A stretch of DNA of 64,000 nucleotides from Ornithodoros turicata (Eukaryota; Arthropoda; Arachnida; Ixodida; Argasidae): the NCBI RefSeq assembly GCF_037126465.1, contig NC_088203.1, positions 82,894,668 to 82,958,667 of the forward strand, read 5' to 3'. The number at the start of each line of letters is the position of its first letter. The first letter of the stretch is position 1. The translations under genes and the position numbers were made by a program. Below, piece after piece: positions 11,903 to 22,425 of this stretch. Below the pieces are notes generated by a model. The model saw only the letters and a program-made list of their open reading frames with translations, did no database searches and had not been told where the DNA came from.

Positions 11903-12246
11903 AGAGAATCCGTGCGAGATAAAAATAACTGCAAGAGAGGTACAACGTTGAGTCTTTCTGGATTTAAAATGCAGAAGAGACACCACAGAGCAATTCCAGA
12001 CTAAAACAAAAACAAAATCACTTCAAGTAGCCAGGCGAAAGATAAGAGCATTCAATGCGCTGTGCGTGGTTCTCGTGAGCATAGTTGGCATAGCCCAGAA
12101 AGCAAAGTAAACCGCAATGTTTACGTGCTGGTTTAGCGCGTTGATCGCTCAATCATGCAACCAACGATTACATCTAGTCATATTTAGGCGACAAGTTTGG
12201 GATGATTTTTAGAAATGAGACATCGTTGGCATAAAAGGTCACTTAC

Positions 12247-12350
12247 CTCGCGATAAAATAGCTTGTTTACAAACGAAATAATCGCTAGTTCATACTTCGA
12301 CCCTCGCTCCAAAGGTGCTGAGGATAAATGCTTGCGCGCATCCGCGCAGT
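12247..12350 (-). promoter_or_regulatory. Probable non-coding first exon and promoter region of the BTB gene
   Basis: On the minus strand TTTATCGCGAG|GTAAGTGACC gives a strong donor at 12247/12246, followed by the acceptor of the first coding exon. The sequence just upstream (12250-12350) is richer in CG than its surroundings. The transcription start is not defined; the 12350 boundary is a guess. It implies the BTB exons have their own start, downstream of the finger array. Confidence 0.4.
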
Positions 12351-13148
12351 AGAGTAGGACCACGGCTAATCACAGCAGTTTAGTTTATTGGCCACAATCA
12401 AATATGTGACAAGGTCAACGCCTTCTCGGCTACGCTTGAAAATGTAGAGCAGTGGTAAATTTTGTTTGAACAAGCGCCTATATTCTACTACTATTCACAA
12501 AAACTACAAAAAATTGATTTTTGTAACACAGGGAATTTTCAATTACGTAAAAAGGCGTCCATAAATCTTCAATTACGAACATTAGAACATGTTGTATTTA
12601 TGCGCTGCAAAACAAGGGGAAAAATACCTTGAACACGAGAGCTAGCCCACCATACGAGAGCCACTGGTGTGGCCAGACCACATGATTGTTGCCTGCTTCT
12701 CACGGCTGGTGAGACGAGCTCGACGCCGGATACCGCGTACCCGCTATAATGGCGCGTGATTCAAATCATTAATGGCAGCAGTAAATAAGTTTCGCGCTCT
12801 TCATAGCAATATCTGCTTTGCATCTAGCCTTTGCGTTGTGGCATGGCTTCCTTCAAAAAATTACGTTGTGACAAGTTATGGCATGGTTATGATATGCAGT
12901 GTTACTATACAAAATGCATGAACGAAAAAAAAAAAAAAAATCACATTTCTGACAAGGGGAACTTTTCAGACTTTTCACGAGGCTCCGTTTATAACCCCAG
13001 AGCTGGCTCTGTACAATGGTACAACCCAATCGGCAATTGTAATCTGTCTGTGTGTGCTCAAGGAATTGCGTACATAGTTTTCAATCTGCTGGAGGGGGCC
13101 GGGGCACCACGGCCCTTTTCATTTCCCAGAGGTCGGGCAAGCTGTCGG
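12351..13148. other. Upstream flank of the BTB gene; no gene seen
   Basis: It contains a CG-rich patch at 12710-12760 and an A17 run near 12927. No exon is supported. Confidence 0.4.
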
Positions 13149-13305
13149 GAGGGGCGGATATAGAGGGGGTCCGGATGTCCTGACTCCCTAATTCCCCTGC
13201 TCAATCTGTCTTCACATAGTGTTCAATTGACCCTAGTTCGCGTGTCTCGCATATGCTGTCCATACCTGGACCCCCTCCTCAGAAAAATCCTGAATCCGCC
13301 CCTGA
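13149..13305. mobile_element. Short inverted-repeat element, GGGGCGGAT ends
   Basis: GAGGGGCGGATATAGAGGG near 13149 is matched by the reverse-oriented GAATCCGCCCCTGA ending near 13305. The interior has GGGGGTCC and GGACCCCC. The same kind of end is seen at 42528-42690. Confidence 0.55.
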
Positions 13306-14158
13306 CTGTCGGGGATTCCGTGTTGTGACGTTGTGAGGCAAATGTTCGTCGGATTTTCATATGCACTCGCATGAAACACGTGATTCTTAGGATATCCATC
13401 GAAACATTGTGTGTGAGCTGGGTAGACTTCTCGGAGCCTCCCCTACCCCTCCGGATAGTTTCGAGGTGCTCAGTCAGCCATGCCCCCACGCAATCGGCGC
13501 CTATGGGTCATACGCAACTGCATTGCAAGCACAAAACATCGTGTAGTAGTTGCTACGGAAGATGCTGACAAGCCGGAAGAAGTCCGCGTCTTATTGGCTT
13601 GCCAGCTTATTATTCGTAGCCCATCGAGCTAATTTAATTGTTGTCGCCACTGTTTGCAGAAGTTGTTATTTCACCACCGATATCCCTTTCAAACTCAAGC
13701 TGATTGCGTGCCGGGAATTGTACATTTCCTATGACCCAACTTCCACTCTATCTTGTACTCATTTTGCTTCTAACATTTTGCAAGTAAGGTCTGAACAGGT
13801 GCACGGTGAGCTACCGAACACAATTTGACCAGGCTCCTGGGAAAATGGGAAATTGACCGCAGAACAATGAGCGCATAAAACTAGAAATGTAGTGGGCCCT
13901 GATGTTGGTATGCAACCATGACTTTCCTTTCGTTGCAGCTAGAAGACAACTTGATGGATGATCAGAAATAGGACGCCATTTCACAGCTGGCCACAAAGCT
14001 GACCACGACCATCGTCTTTATATTTTAGAATTGTTTTATAGAATTGAATGTTGATTATAAGTGTACAAACATGTACATGTGACTTACTTTGCAATTCATT
14101 CCTGTATGCGCTTTGTTAATTTACGAACATTCAGTGATGTGCCAAACAATCTTTCCAG
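13306..14158. other. No gene seen
   Basis: Sequence between the BTB promoter flank and the plus-strand finger unit. No upstream plus-strand exon that could feed that unit is recognised. Confidence 0.4.
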
Positions 14159-14215
14159 AATTTCTCCCAGCGACTCGCAACGGAGATGCCTTCTGGCGAT
14201 ACCGTTCACCACATG
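14159..14215 (+). CDS. Plus-strand variable unit, first exon
   Basis: This exon is on the strand opposite to every other finger exon. The acceptor is CAATCTTTCCAG (ending 14158), with a second usable one, TTTCTCCCAG (ending 14170), in the same frame. The donor CACATG|GTAAGC at 14215/14216 is strong. Entry and exit are both phase 1. The frame reads FLPATRNGDAFWRYRSPH and continues in frame into the exon at 14443. It supplies the spacer ahead of the finger. The phase 1 entry is compatible with the BTB common-region donor at 3776, although the strands are opposite. Confidence 0.65.
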
Positions 14216-14442
14216 GTAAGCACACAAAACATGACACTCAACTCCAAATCAGAACTCTCCAACTCCAAATCAGGCCCAGAAGAAGAACAGTCTCTGTTCA
14301 AAATATCGGCGGCTTCTGTCCTGAGACAACTCCCTTCCTAACTCCAAATCAAAGTTGATCATGTGACATGAGCTTATTTTTATACATTTCACATGATAAG
14401 AACATCGAAATGCAAGGGCATAAAAATACATTTCTCTTACAG

Positions 14443-14591
14443 ATGTTCCCAGAAAATCAGAAGGACAAAGGCGAAAGCAGAAGTGTGCATATCTTTGCCC
14501 TGAGTGCTTGAAAATATTGTACAACAAAGCTTCCGCCTGGAGACACTACGCCATGCATGTAAAATACAGAGAGTCATACAATCCGCCCTAA
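14443..14591 (+). CDS. Plus-strand variable unit, terminal exon with one C2H2 finger
   Basis: After the acceptor ACATTTCTCTTACAG (ending 14442) the frame VPRKSEGQRRKQKCAYL leads into a canonical finger C-x2-C-x12-H-x3-H (CPEC, then KILYNKASAWRH and H at YAMH). It ends YRESYNPP and a stop at 14589-14591. Entry is phase 1, matching the exon at 14159-14215 and the BTB common region. The basic RRKQK stretch before the finger is typical of lola-group isoforms. No initiating exon is visible on the plus strand in this window. The unit is either part of a plus-strand gene starting to the left or a trans-spliced variable exon. Confidence 0.75.
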
Positions 14592-14909
14592 GAAGGATGT
14601 GACCAATGTAACGTGTCTGCCACAGGAGGCACCTCACATTGTACTTGATTAGTCTACTACTACGAGCTTTTTTTGTCTGTTCCTTCCTTGAAGTTAACTT
14701 CCGTTTAGTTCAAAGTATAATCAAGTAATGTTGTGCATAGCTCTGTCTTAATTTGTACTCACGGCAAAGTTGTGTGCCTAGTCGATTGTGCTAATAATGT
14801 TTTGTCAAAAGAGCTGTACAAGCACATTTTCTCTGTGTATGCTACTTTTTGTATTAGTGAATATGTGGGCGTAAAACAAGAAAATTCGCTTGCTAGAGTG
14901 GCCCAATAC

Positions 14910-14915
14910 AATAAA
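14910..14915 (+). terminator. Polyadenylation signal AATAAA for the plus-strand finger unit
   Basis: AATAAA lies 319 bases past the stop of the plus-strand finger exon, the expected strand and range. Confidence 0.4.
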
Positions 14916-15794
14916 GTTACACATGATCTTGTGAGTGGTGTAAATGTATTGTATCCTTCTATTATGTGGGCTGTGGGTTTCTTACCAACGCACCCAATAC
15001 CTATGGTTCTACAGCTTCTGGGTCAATCAAAGACATCTAGCACATAAAAGGCTACTCAAAGCCTTTGAAATCCAATGAAAGACAGATATAATCCACACTG
15101 CCATTTAAGAGAGATTTGTTGGTGAAAGCAAGAAAGGTAGCTACCACAAATCTACTTTCGTGAACATATACCACATTTAATCACCAGGAGCTCTTTTGCA
15201 GAGTTGCGAAAAACGACAAGAAAATGCCCGCAGTTCTGCTTTGTTAGTATGAATGGACAAAGATACAAAAATATCTTGTGCACTATGATTCACCACCTTT
15301 TTTTTGCCAGTCATTGTCCAAAACGTGAGCATTAGCATTGGTGACATAAAATTACGCATCAATTTTTCTTCTCTCAAAGAGAACCACCCGCAAGTCAACG
15401 GTCTATGATAACTGTGCCTATACTGAGGGGCTGTGCATGTGTGTCACATATTTTTGCAACTTTCTTACATACCTATGTACAGTTCACATACTGAAAAATA
15501 TGGTGCTTTTATTGACACATGTAGATCACACACTTGAGCAATACAGCCATTAAAGTGACAAGTATAAAGTGCTGCATAAGTTGTCATCTTTGTAAGTTTG
15601 CACATTTTTTTCTTCCATGAGAATACAGACAGCATAGTGCTTATCTGCACTTGAAAGCCACTCAGGTAGATATGCTGCAGTGATGACACATTCAAGCTAA
15701 ACAGTATAAGTTGGGGAAAATTTCCCATTACTGCATATAAAACCTCTGGAGCTTCTCAAAGGCAGGTAAAGATCACTTGAAGACATCTTATATT
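14916..15794. other. No gene seen
   Basis: AT-rich, with several overlapping short frames and no domain. Confidence 0.4.
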
Positions 15795-16139
15795 TAGAGC
15801 CTGAAGTTTTCGAGAAATATTTTTTTCTAAATTCGGGGGGTAAAAATCGGTAAATAAACATGTGCACTAAATTCATGCGAATTCGAGTGAAAAAACTTCC
15901 ATTGCGCTAAAATCGGGGAGAAATCGGACTCCGTTATTCAAACTAACTGTAGCAATTTGGTACAAACGGTGATGTAACTACATTTTTCTGCCAAACAAGT
16001 AAGTTGGTGCATTCCTATAGACATCCCAGAGAGGGCAATTTACCTGGTAAAAATCAGGTTTTACCCTAAAGAGGCAACCTTCAATTCGGGGTGCAAATTC
16101 GGGGAAGAATCGGGTAAAACCCTAAAACTTCAGGCTCTA
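15795..16139. mobile_element. Inverted-repeat element, TAGAGCCTGAAGTTTT family
   Basis: TAGAGCCTGAAGTTTTCG at 15795 pairs with AAAACTTCAGGCTCTA ending at 16139. The interior repeats GGTAAAA and CGGGGAGAAATCGG. It is a close relative of 6517-6939. Confidence 0.75.
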
Positions 16140-16600
16140 CTTATATTTTTGTTGCACGCTTCTTTGCTTAAGGAGCACTTGAAGGTTTTTGCAAGGTCTT
16201 ATCACACTACAGTACCTGTAAATGCACCTTGCAGTCAGGAGTAAGGCAGTGGCTTACAAGCAGAGTACAAGGCAGTGGCTTACAAGAGAGGTCAAGCGTC
16301 CTTTGTGATAACCTTCAAGCAGGGCAACTTACTTATTTCAGCTTAAAGTATGTGGGCACATATTTTAACTATACTGCTACTTTACCACAAAATTTTGAAG
16401 TTGGAGTGACCAGCTTTCAACAGAGCAAGAATTTTGCTTCAGTAATTTAATCTGTATCTAATCAATCTGCACTAGTGGGCATTAATCACACAGTTTCATA
16501 TAAACCTAGTGGTTCACCAGACGCAGATCACACGGGGTTACATAGAAATTGCTACACGGTTTAAAGTGTCACAAAAGGGTAAGAGACCATCCGACACGCT
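16140..16600. other. No gene; short direct repeat
   Basis: AAGGCAGTGGCTTACAAG occurs twice at about 16242 and 16269. Otherwise nothing is recognised. Confidence 0.45.
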
Positions 16601-16670
16601 TCAAACATCACAAACTTCCAAGAAAGGAATTCCTGAAGTTGGAGCATAGAATGTTTTGCAGATGCTGCAT
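16601..16670 (-). pseudogene. Possible partial or decayed C2H2 terminal exon
   Basis: A good acceptor (GTTGTTCCTAAATAG ending at 16671) opens a phase 2 frame CSICKTFYAPTSGIPFLE followed by VCDV and a stop. The CSIC-KTFY start matches the first half of the array's fingers, but the first His position is Phe and the second is Cys, so zinc binding is doubtful. Its entry phase (2) differs from the other finger exons. It fits the exit phase of the candidate exon at 19427-19577. Confidence 0.35.
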
Positions 16671-17513
16671 CTATTTAGGAACAACAAAAGCGATGCAAAA
16701 GGTCTTGCATCATAATAGTCCAATGACTGATGGCACAACAGGTGATCATTGCTAAGAAAAACTGAAGGCAAACTGAAGTTGTCAGAAAGTGCAACGAGCA
16801 AGCTAATCACATCATTACATTCCACCATGTTGGATTGTCGACCAAACTGGTACTGAATAGTGCATGTGTTGTATATTGTCTACCGCTTGCTACTGGTGCA
16901 GCCTGTCGCCCACAAAGGTAACGTGAAGCAAACACAGGTGAATGTGATGAATTTTTACTAGAATAGGGAGTTAAATGCACGCAGCATTTTTGTTGTTTCT
17001 TAGCAATAATAGTGTCAACGACAAAAAAAAAAAAAGAAAAGAAAACCCAATAAGACTTCAGAGAAATCTTCATCAAACTCCAACGTATTGAGGACAGTTA
17101 CGTGCTGCCTTATGTTTTGCAATGCAATTGCGATGTGGATTGTAATTTTGTGTCACACTGATAGACTTGTGGTCATGTAAGCCATTCTATAATGTGCCGA
17201 GGAGGAATTGTGTACATGTTAGTTGTTTTAAAGTGAGACACCTAATTAAATTATTAGTATGCTTACTAGCAAATCTACTTTCAACATCACACACAAGGCA
17301 TTCTTAGTACAACATATCACATAACATGGAGAAAAACACAGTACGCCTCCTTGAACTCTATTTGGCCGCTAACGGGCAAGTGCGATACGATCGTGCAAGG
17401 CAACATAAAAGCCCCGTAGAAAAGAAATAGTTATGAGTATTTCCGTATCCTGAGATCATTTGGACTCTGAAGGCCTTTCAACTAGATTATGACTTCGAGG
17501 AAATGAACAGGTG
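16671..17513. other. No gene seen
   Basis: An A13 run is near 17022. No exon signals are convincing. Confidence 0.4.
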
Positions 17514-17821
17514 CTATTTTCTTAGTGCAGGTACAAGACTCAGACCAGTTGACACAAGGACTGGAGGTGTGTCATCGAGGACATTCTCTTTCACAAAATT
17601 GCGATGCCTCGCACTTTTGAGGTGTTCCCTCAGCTTGTCTTTCCGAGAGAACGACCGTAAGCACACCAAGCAGTCGAATGTCTCACGAAACAGGGAATGC
17701 CGTTTCATGTGCCGTTTCATCGTGGAACGGTCGAAGAATTTCTTCTGGCAGTAAGGGCAGCTATTTGGTGGATTTGTATTTCTTGAGGCAGGATGAAGAC
17801 TCCCTCGGTGGGTAGAGGCAC
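17514..17821 (-). CDS. Variable terminal exon with two C2H2 fingers (17.5 kb)
   Basis: The acceptor CACGTTTGTCGCAG ends at 17822; entry is phase 1. The frame has a Ser/Asn-rich lead (RGSLHPASRNTNPPN). Finger 1 is CPYC-x12-H-x3-H, whose second half reads DRSTMKRHMKRH. Finger 2 is CLVC-x12-H-x5-H, containing SFSRKDKLREH. A tail ending SLVPALRK and a stop follow: 101 residues in all. Two fingers with a second finger containing R-K-D is the pattern shared by most of the array. As the finger exon nearest the BTB gene, it still lies 5' of it. Role: sequence-specific DNA binding in one isoform of a BTB-ZF factor. Confidence 0.85.
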
Positions 17822-19426
17822 CTGCGACAAACGTGAAACGAGAACAAAAATTCAGAATTCACGCTCAATGCCATCTAATCCAGCAACTGTCCACTCTAAA
17901 AGAAATGTAGACAAGATATACAATTATGTCTGTCGATCGTGAAACAAGTTCACACAGCAGATGATATATTACTACATAGTTCCCACGGTATGCTACCGTC
18001 TGCACAATATATCACTACATCATGAGGCAGTTTCCCAAAAATGTTACGGACGGCTTTCGTAGCTATTCTATATAAGTGAGCTTGCTCCGTCCTTGGTTCT
18101 TTTTTTTTTTTCCTTTCTCTCTCTCCTGCTCGTTTGCGTTCCTGAAAAATAAAAAATGAAGTTTGAAACGCTGCGGGGCGTACTCAATGCAAGGACTCAA
18201 GTTTGTCATGCAGAAGGGACAGGGCGCAGACAAACTGGTGCATAACGCGCAAAGAACAAACTGTGTGACCGTCTCTGACAATCTTGTCGTGTTTGTTTCT
18301 TCGTCCCGTGTCTCTCGGTTTTTGTTCCTTATATCGTGCATAGACGCAGCCACCTGTGTCATGCAGTCCCGTCTTTCATACCCACGCCACACACTCTCAC
18401 ATGCCGAAATCACAAGTGTGCACAACAACATATGTTCACCAGCAGTCACAACACCTATCGATGTCAACCGAAACTATGATACAAACCGTCCAACACCAAA
18501 CAAACAGTAAGACAGCACACCAGCAACCGAACATGCATTTGCATACAAAGCCGCACTGAAGCAATCTACATCTGCTAGAAAACAACAATTCTGCGACACA
18601 ATTATCGCTCTCTATAAACCCTAACGATGCCCGCACAATGAAAGAACTTGACCGTTTTGTATTTTGAGCATTCGTATTTGCGCGGTGCACGCCTGCCGAC
18701 CACAACAAAGCAATGAGCAATGTGACGCCTGTTTGTTTTGACAGAGTAGTTCGTTGACGCGACGCTAGGGCGCTATTGTGGCTATTGCTGAATGAAGAGG
18801 CCAGAGGCGTAGAAGGGTTGGAGCGGGGTCGCGGGGTGAAGGTCGAAGTAGTTGAAGGTTGAACCTGGGTTGAACCAGATTGAACCGTGGTTCGGATGTT
18901 CGAGCCGCGGACGTCATAGAAAGGCAAACAAGTTTTTGGACCCAGAGGACTAGAGCCAGTTAGGCGCGCGACACGGATGTACGTAGATTCGCGGGCTAAT
19001 TTAATTTGGACAAACACTATCCTGCTCCACTATTTCATGCAGAAAAAGTCGGAGACAAAAAAAAGAAGGCATTCTCCATCCCAGATTGCATCAGAATCCC
19101 AAGCGGGGGGTCATTAGCGTCATAAAAGCTTAACGAATTATAACCGGCATCTGTCTGAAGCCGAAATAGCCAGGACCCCCTGTAAGGTTGCATAGGTAAA
19201 AAAAGTTTGGGGGATGTCAAAAAAACATTTCGGGTGTTGTTATGGGGGGGGGGGGGGATAAATCACTGGATTGCATGGTACAGGCCATAAAATGTCAACC
19301 TGTCTGATTTCTCGTGTTTGGGCTCGTGTATATGTCTGTCTTTGTTTTAAACAGGATTTCAACTTACAGCCAACGCTTTGATTGAGCTACAATCGTCAAC
19401 GTTTTTCTCATGACTTCCCTACTTAC
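17822..19426. other. No supported gene
   Basis: A 193-residue minus frame (18436-19017) has a CG-richer N-terminal half with Ser/Thr/Pro and a Cys-rich tail that looks like translated non-coding DNA. T-rich runs lie near 18100. Poly-G (about 14) lies at 19245. Confidence 0.4.
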
Positions 19427-19577
19427 CTTGTATGACTGACATCACTCTTCATTCTGATGTACCTTATCTGATCCCAACATAGTGTCAACACAGGCAGAGC
19501 ATGGTCCATTCCCAACGTAAACAGAAGTTCATGATACATAAATTGCCGATTGGTCGTAAAGTTTCCTCTCCCGAAGT
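19427..19577 (-). CDS. Candidate exon of unknown function
   Basis: It lies between a good acceptor (TTTGCACATACCTCCACAG ending 19578) and a strong donor (TACAAG|GTAAGT at 19427/19426). Entry is phase 1 and exit phase 2; read through, it stops at once with TAA. The frame begins FGRGNFTTNRQFMYHELL and ends KSDVSHT. No domain is recognised. The phase 1 entry suggests it may belong to the variable array, but chance cannot be excluded. Confidence 0.3.
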
Positions 19578-19863
19578 CTGTGGAGGTATGTGCAAAATAC
19601 AGACACATTCGATGAGTCTTGTCCGTTCATGTATCCTGTGTGCACATTGCCCCAGACTCGGGGAAAATGTTACCAAAGACTAGTCTACACCAGCTGGCTT
19701 GCATTTTATTTCTATGTTCTTTAAGTTGCTGGTCACAACTCCTATGTGGCTTTGCATCAGCCTTCACACTCCTCAAGCGCTGGGTACTTCGAACGTCACA
19801 CGCGTTAACATTATGCTTGACAAATCAGGAAGAAATAAGAGCACGACTCTGCTGTTCCTCAGC

Positions 19864-19869
19864 TTTATT
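19864..19869 (-). terminator. Polyadenylation signal for the 20.1 kb exon
   Basis: TTTATT on the plus strand reads AATAAA on the minus strand, about 220 bases past the stop at 20091. Confidence 0.35.
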
Positions 19870-20090
19870 TACCCTTCATACACTGTGACATCACACGCTG
19901 AACACGTGCTACTTCCATGGACTCTGTAAGCACACTTACTAAAAACTGCTCTAAATCCTGCACCAGAATAACTTTTTTTTTTGCTTGCCAAGCACGCGGA
20001 AATGCTGTACGGCACAACAATTACTTCACATGGGACTTCGAATGCACAACACATTTCCTGGAATATCGTAATCTGCTTCGATGCAACGGC

Positions 20091-20323
20091 TCATTTGTTT
20101 TCGGAACCCTGAGACCTGTGCACGTTAAATATGTGTTCTTTCACGTAGTCCTTGCGGGCGAACATTTTGAAACAAATGTTGCACGGAAATCTCTTTCGAT
20201 TGTTGAACAGGTGTCGGTCCATGTGGCGTCGCAAGCTGCTGCTGTTGTAGAACGTCTTGTGGCACACGGTACACTCGTTTCCAGAAACTGTTACCTCCAG
20301 CCCGCCTGGTTGTACGTAATAAT
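20091..20323 (-). CDS. Variable terminal exon with two C2H2 fingers (20.1 kb)
   Basis: A strong acceptor (TGCTTCTCCTCCCAG ending 20324) opens phase 1. The lead is YYVQPGGLEVTVSGNE. Finger 1 is CTVC-x12-H-x3-H with TFYNSSSLRRHMDRH. The inter-finger linker is LFNNRKRF. Finger 2 is CNIC-x12-H-x4-H with MFARKDYVKEHIFNVH. It ends RSQGSENK and a stop: 77 codons including the stop. It is compact and fully canonical, and probably a functional DNA-binding isoform end. Confidence 0.88.
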
Positions 20324-20377
20324 CTGGGAGGAGAAGCATACTTTTTACTCAGAAACAAGATGTACAACAGCATATTG

Positions 20378-20395
20378 GGGGGGGGGGGGGGGGAT
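20378..20395. repeat. Poly-G run
   Basis: About 18 consecutive G on the plus strand, in the intron just 5' of the 20.1 kb exon on the minus strand. Confidence 0.9.
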
Positions 20396-20477
20396 GGGTA
20401 AAAAGAGTACATGCTGGAGAATGACAATATTCAGAGTACAAACAAAAAGGACGAGTATTATCTTTTAAACCGTTCTA

Positions 20478-20802
20478 TAGGGCTGTGCGAATATTCAAAC
20501 TTTTCTAATATCGAAGCGAATAATTGTGCGTTCGATACGAATTCCGAATCGAATATAGAATTCTGTATTCGAATTTTGAATCGAGACCATGCCTCTTCCA
20601 AACGGAATATACTTGAATATATATTTCCAAAACTGCCACTCGTAAGCACGAAGACATCAAAAGAGAGGGTATAAAACAAAGCGAGTTCTGCTACATCTGA
20701 AAGGCCGTACACATATCTGGCTGTGTGCATGTGCTCGGTTCCGTTATACAACTATTAGCTTCGTATTCGCTTCGGTTCTAAATTGCTGTTCGCACAGCCC
20801 TA
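20478..20802. mobile_element. Inverted-repeat element, TAGGGCTGTGCGAATA ends
   Basis: TAGGGCTGTGCGAATATTC at the left is matched by GTTCGCACAGCCCTA at the right. The interior is ATTCGAATA-rich. The target flank is not clear. Confidence 0.75.
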
Positions 20803-21127
20803 CAGTTGAATTTGACACTCTGTACGGTGCTCGTGCAGAGGAGTTCACATTAAGTCATCTCGAATATGACGCTTTTCCTCCTTTATTTTTACGTCTGTTC
20901 AAAAGGTACAACTGGACATGTCTTATTGCAGCAGGAAGCTATTACAGGCCGTATTGCGGCTTTTCTGTATCAACAGTGCATAGTGTACTGTAGGCCATAT
21001 ATTTTTAAGACTTGCATCTGATAGAAATAACATAATATTTCATATAAAGGACACACTGTGCACTAGAAACATTCACCTGAGGTAGAGAAGCATGCAATAT
21101 AAGAGAGTGGGATGCAAGGAGCAAAGA
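20803..21127. other. No gene seen
   Basis: Intron or intergenic sequence without signals. Confidence 0.4.
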
Positions 21128-21413
21128 CCCCAACACTGAAGGCCTAACATCAAGGCCTTCACTGTGATTGCTCAAGGGTGCCGTTAAAATAAATAATGAG
21201 CAGGTGGCTCAAACCCCTGTCACACGGGTAGTCTTCAATTGTCGTTGAAACCTATGGCCATCGAACATGCGTGTAATGCAACCAAGTGTGTAACGTGTCA
21301 ACTACTCAGAGAGCATTGGGTCCAATGTCCCCTGGCAGGTTGACACGTTACACACCTGGTGGCACTACGTGCACTCTTGAGCAATCACAGTTGAGGCCTT
21401 GGTGTTAGATCTG
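21128..21413. repeat. Foldback repeat
   Basis: AAGGCCTTCACTGTGATTGC near 21152 pairs with GCAATCACAGTTGAGGCCTT near 21382, and GTGTGTAACGTGTCAAC near 21284 pairs with GTTGACACGTTACACAC near 21340. It could be a small hAT-like or other MITE. Confidence 0.6.
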
Positions 21414-22165
21414 GGTCAGGGTTCAAAAATATAAATCAAGTGAAAAGGAAAGGAACAACATTTCTAAAAGCAGCACGCTAGACGAGACACGAAACAGACT
21501 ATATGCAGGACAACCTATACAACAGCAAGACAACATTAGGTTGTCCAGTCTTGTCCTTTGTGTCTCCATCTAGTGTGCTGCTTTTAGATACATTGTGGAG
21601 CACCCAACTACCCCACATCGCAAGGCCAGTCAAGAAAAGGAACATAAAAATGCAAACTGTCAATAGGGTTGACAAGACAGTCTGTTTACTCATAGTAATG
21701 CAGTAGCACCATTTGTTGAACTGTACCAGCGGTGTAGCCAGAAAAATATTTCGGGAGGGGTTCCATGGGGACTTTACATGGGAGAAGGGAATTTTCCCCT
21801 CGTATCCCTCTCCCAAATGCACTACCAATGGTACCATTTTGGGAGGGGGGGTGCTGAACACCTAGAGATACCCCACCCCCACTCCCGGCTATGCCAGTGA
21901 ACTGTATTAGGGGTTCGGGCATGAAGAACTGTTAATAGAACAAGTATGCACATGGATGTCACCAAGTCACGTCTTAACCATGGCACACAATGTTGGTTTG
22001 ATCGATTACAATGCTTCACGATTGTGAGCTATGCCAGCTTGCGTCACATTCAGTAGCAATGCAGTTGTGTTCCGCTGCAGCAATAACAAAAATATAAATT
22101 TTCATTTCCTTTGCAGACACACCATTTTACATTCCCTGAACTCCATGTTAGAATTTGGCATTGCA
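21414..22165. mobile_element. Short inverted-repeat element at 21726-21899 in otherwise unannotated sequence
   Basis: CAGCGGTGTAGCCAGAAAAA near 21727 is matched by CCGGCTATGCCAGTG near 21885, with GGGAGGGG/CCCCTCC in the interior. The flanks to 22165 hold no recognisable exon. Confidence 0.5.
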
Positions 22166-22425
22166 TTAGCTAATCTCAGCATTGTACACTCGAGTGGGTT
22201 CTTTGCTGCACAGCATCACATCTTCACTGTCATAAATGCCATGGATTGTCTGTCGGTGAACCTTGGCATAATGTTTCCTCGTGAAGGTCTTGTGGCAAAT
22301 TGGACAACCATACTTGTTAACGGCGTATGGCACATGCAGTGCACTGTGCCTTAACATGGTCCCCTTAGTGGAAAACAGGCGAAGGCAAACCGGGCATTGT
22401 CGTGCCAGTTCCGAAGGGGAGAGAC
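22166..22425 (-). CDS. Variable terminal exon with two C2H2 fingers (22.2 kb)
   Basis: The acceptor TATTATATTCACAG ends at 22426; entry is phase 1. The lead is LSPSELARQ. Finger 1 is CPVC-x12-H-x3-H with LFSTKGTMLRHSALH, the linker VPYAVNKYG, and finger 2 CPIC-x12-H-x4-H with TFTRKHYAKVHRQTIH. A tail of about 21 residues (GIYDSEDVMLCSKEPTRV onward) precedes the stop. Finger 2 keeps the R-K of the array consensus but has His for Asp. This is a probable isoform end of the BTB-ZF factor. Confidence 0.87.

Noticed and set aside
18436..19017. 193-residue minus frame
   Set aside because: No domain, no splice signals, and the C-terminal half is low-complexity Cys/Val/Trp-rich as expected of translated non-coding DNA.
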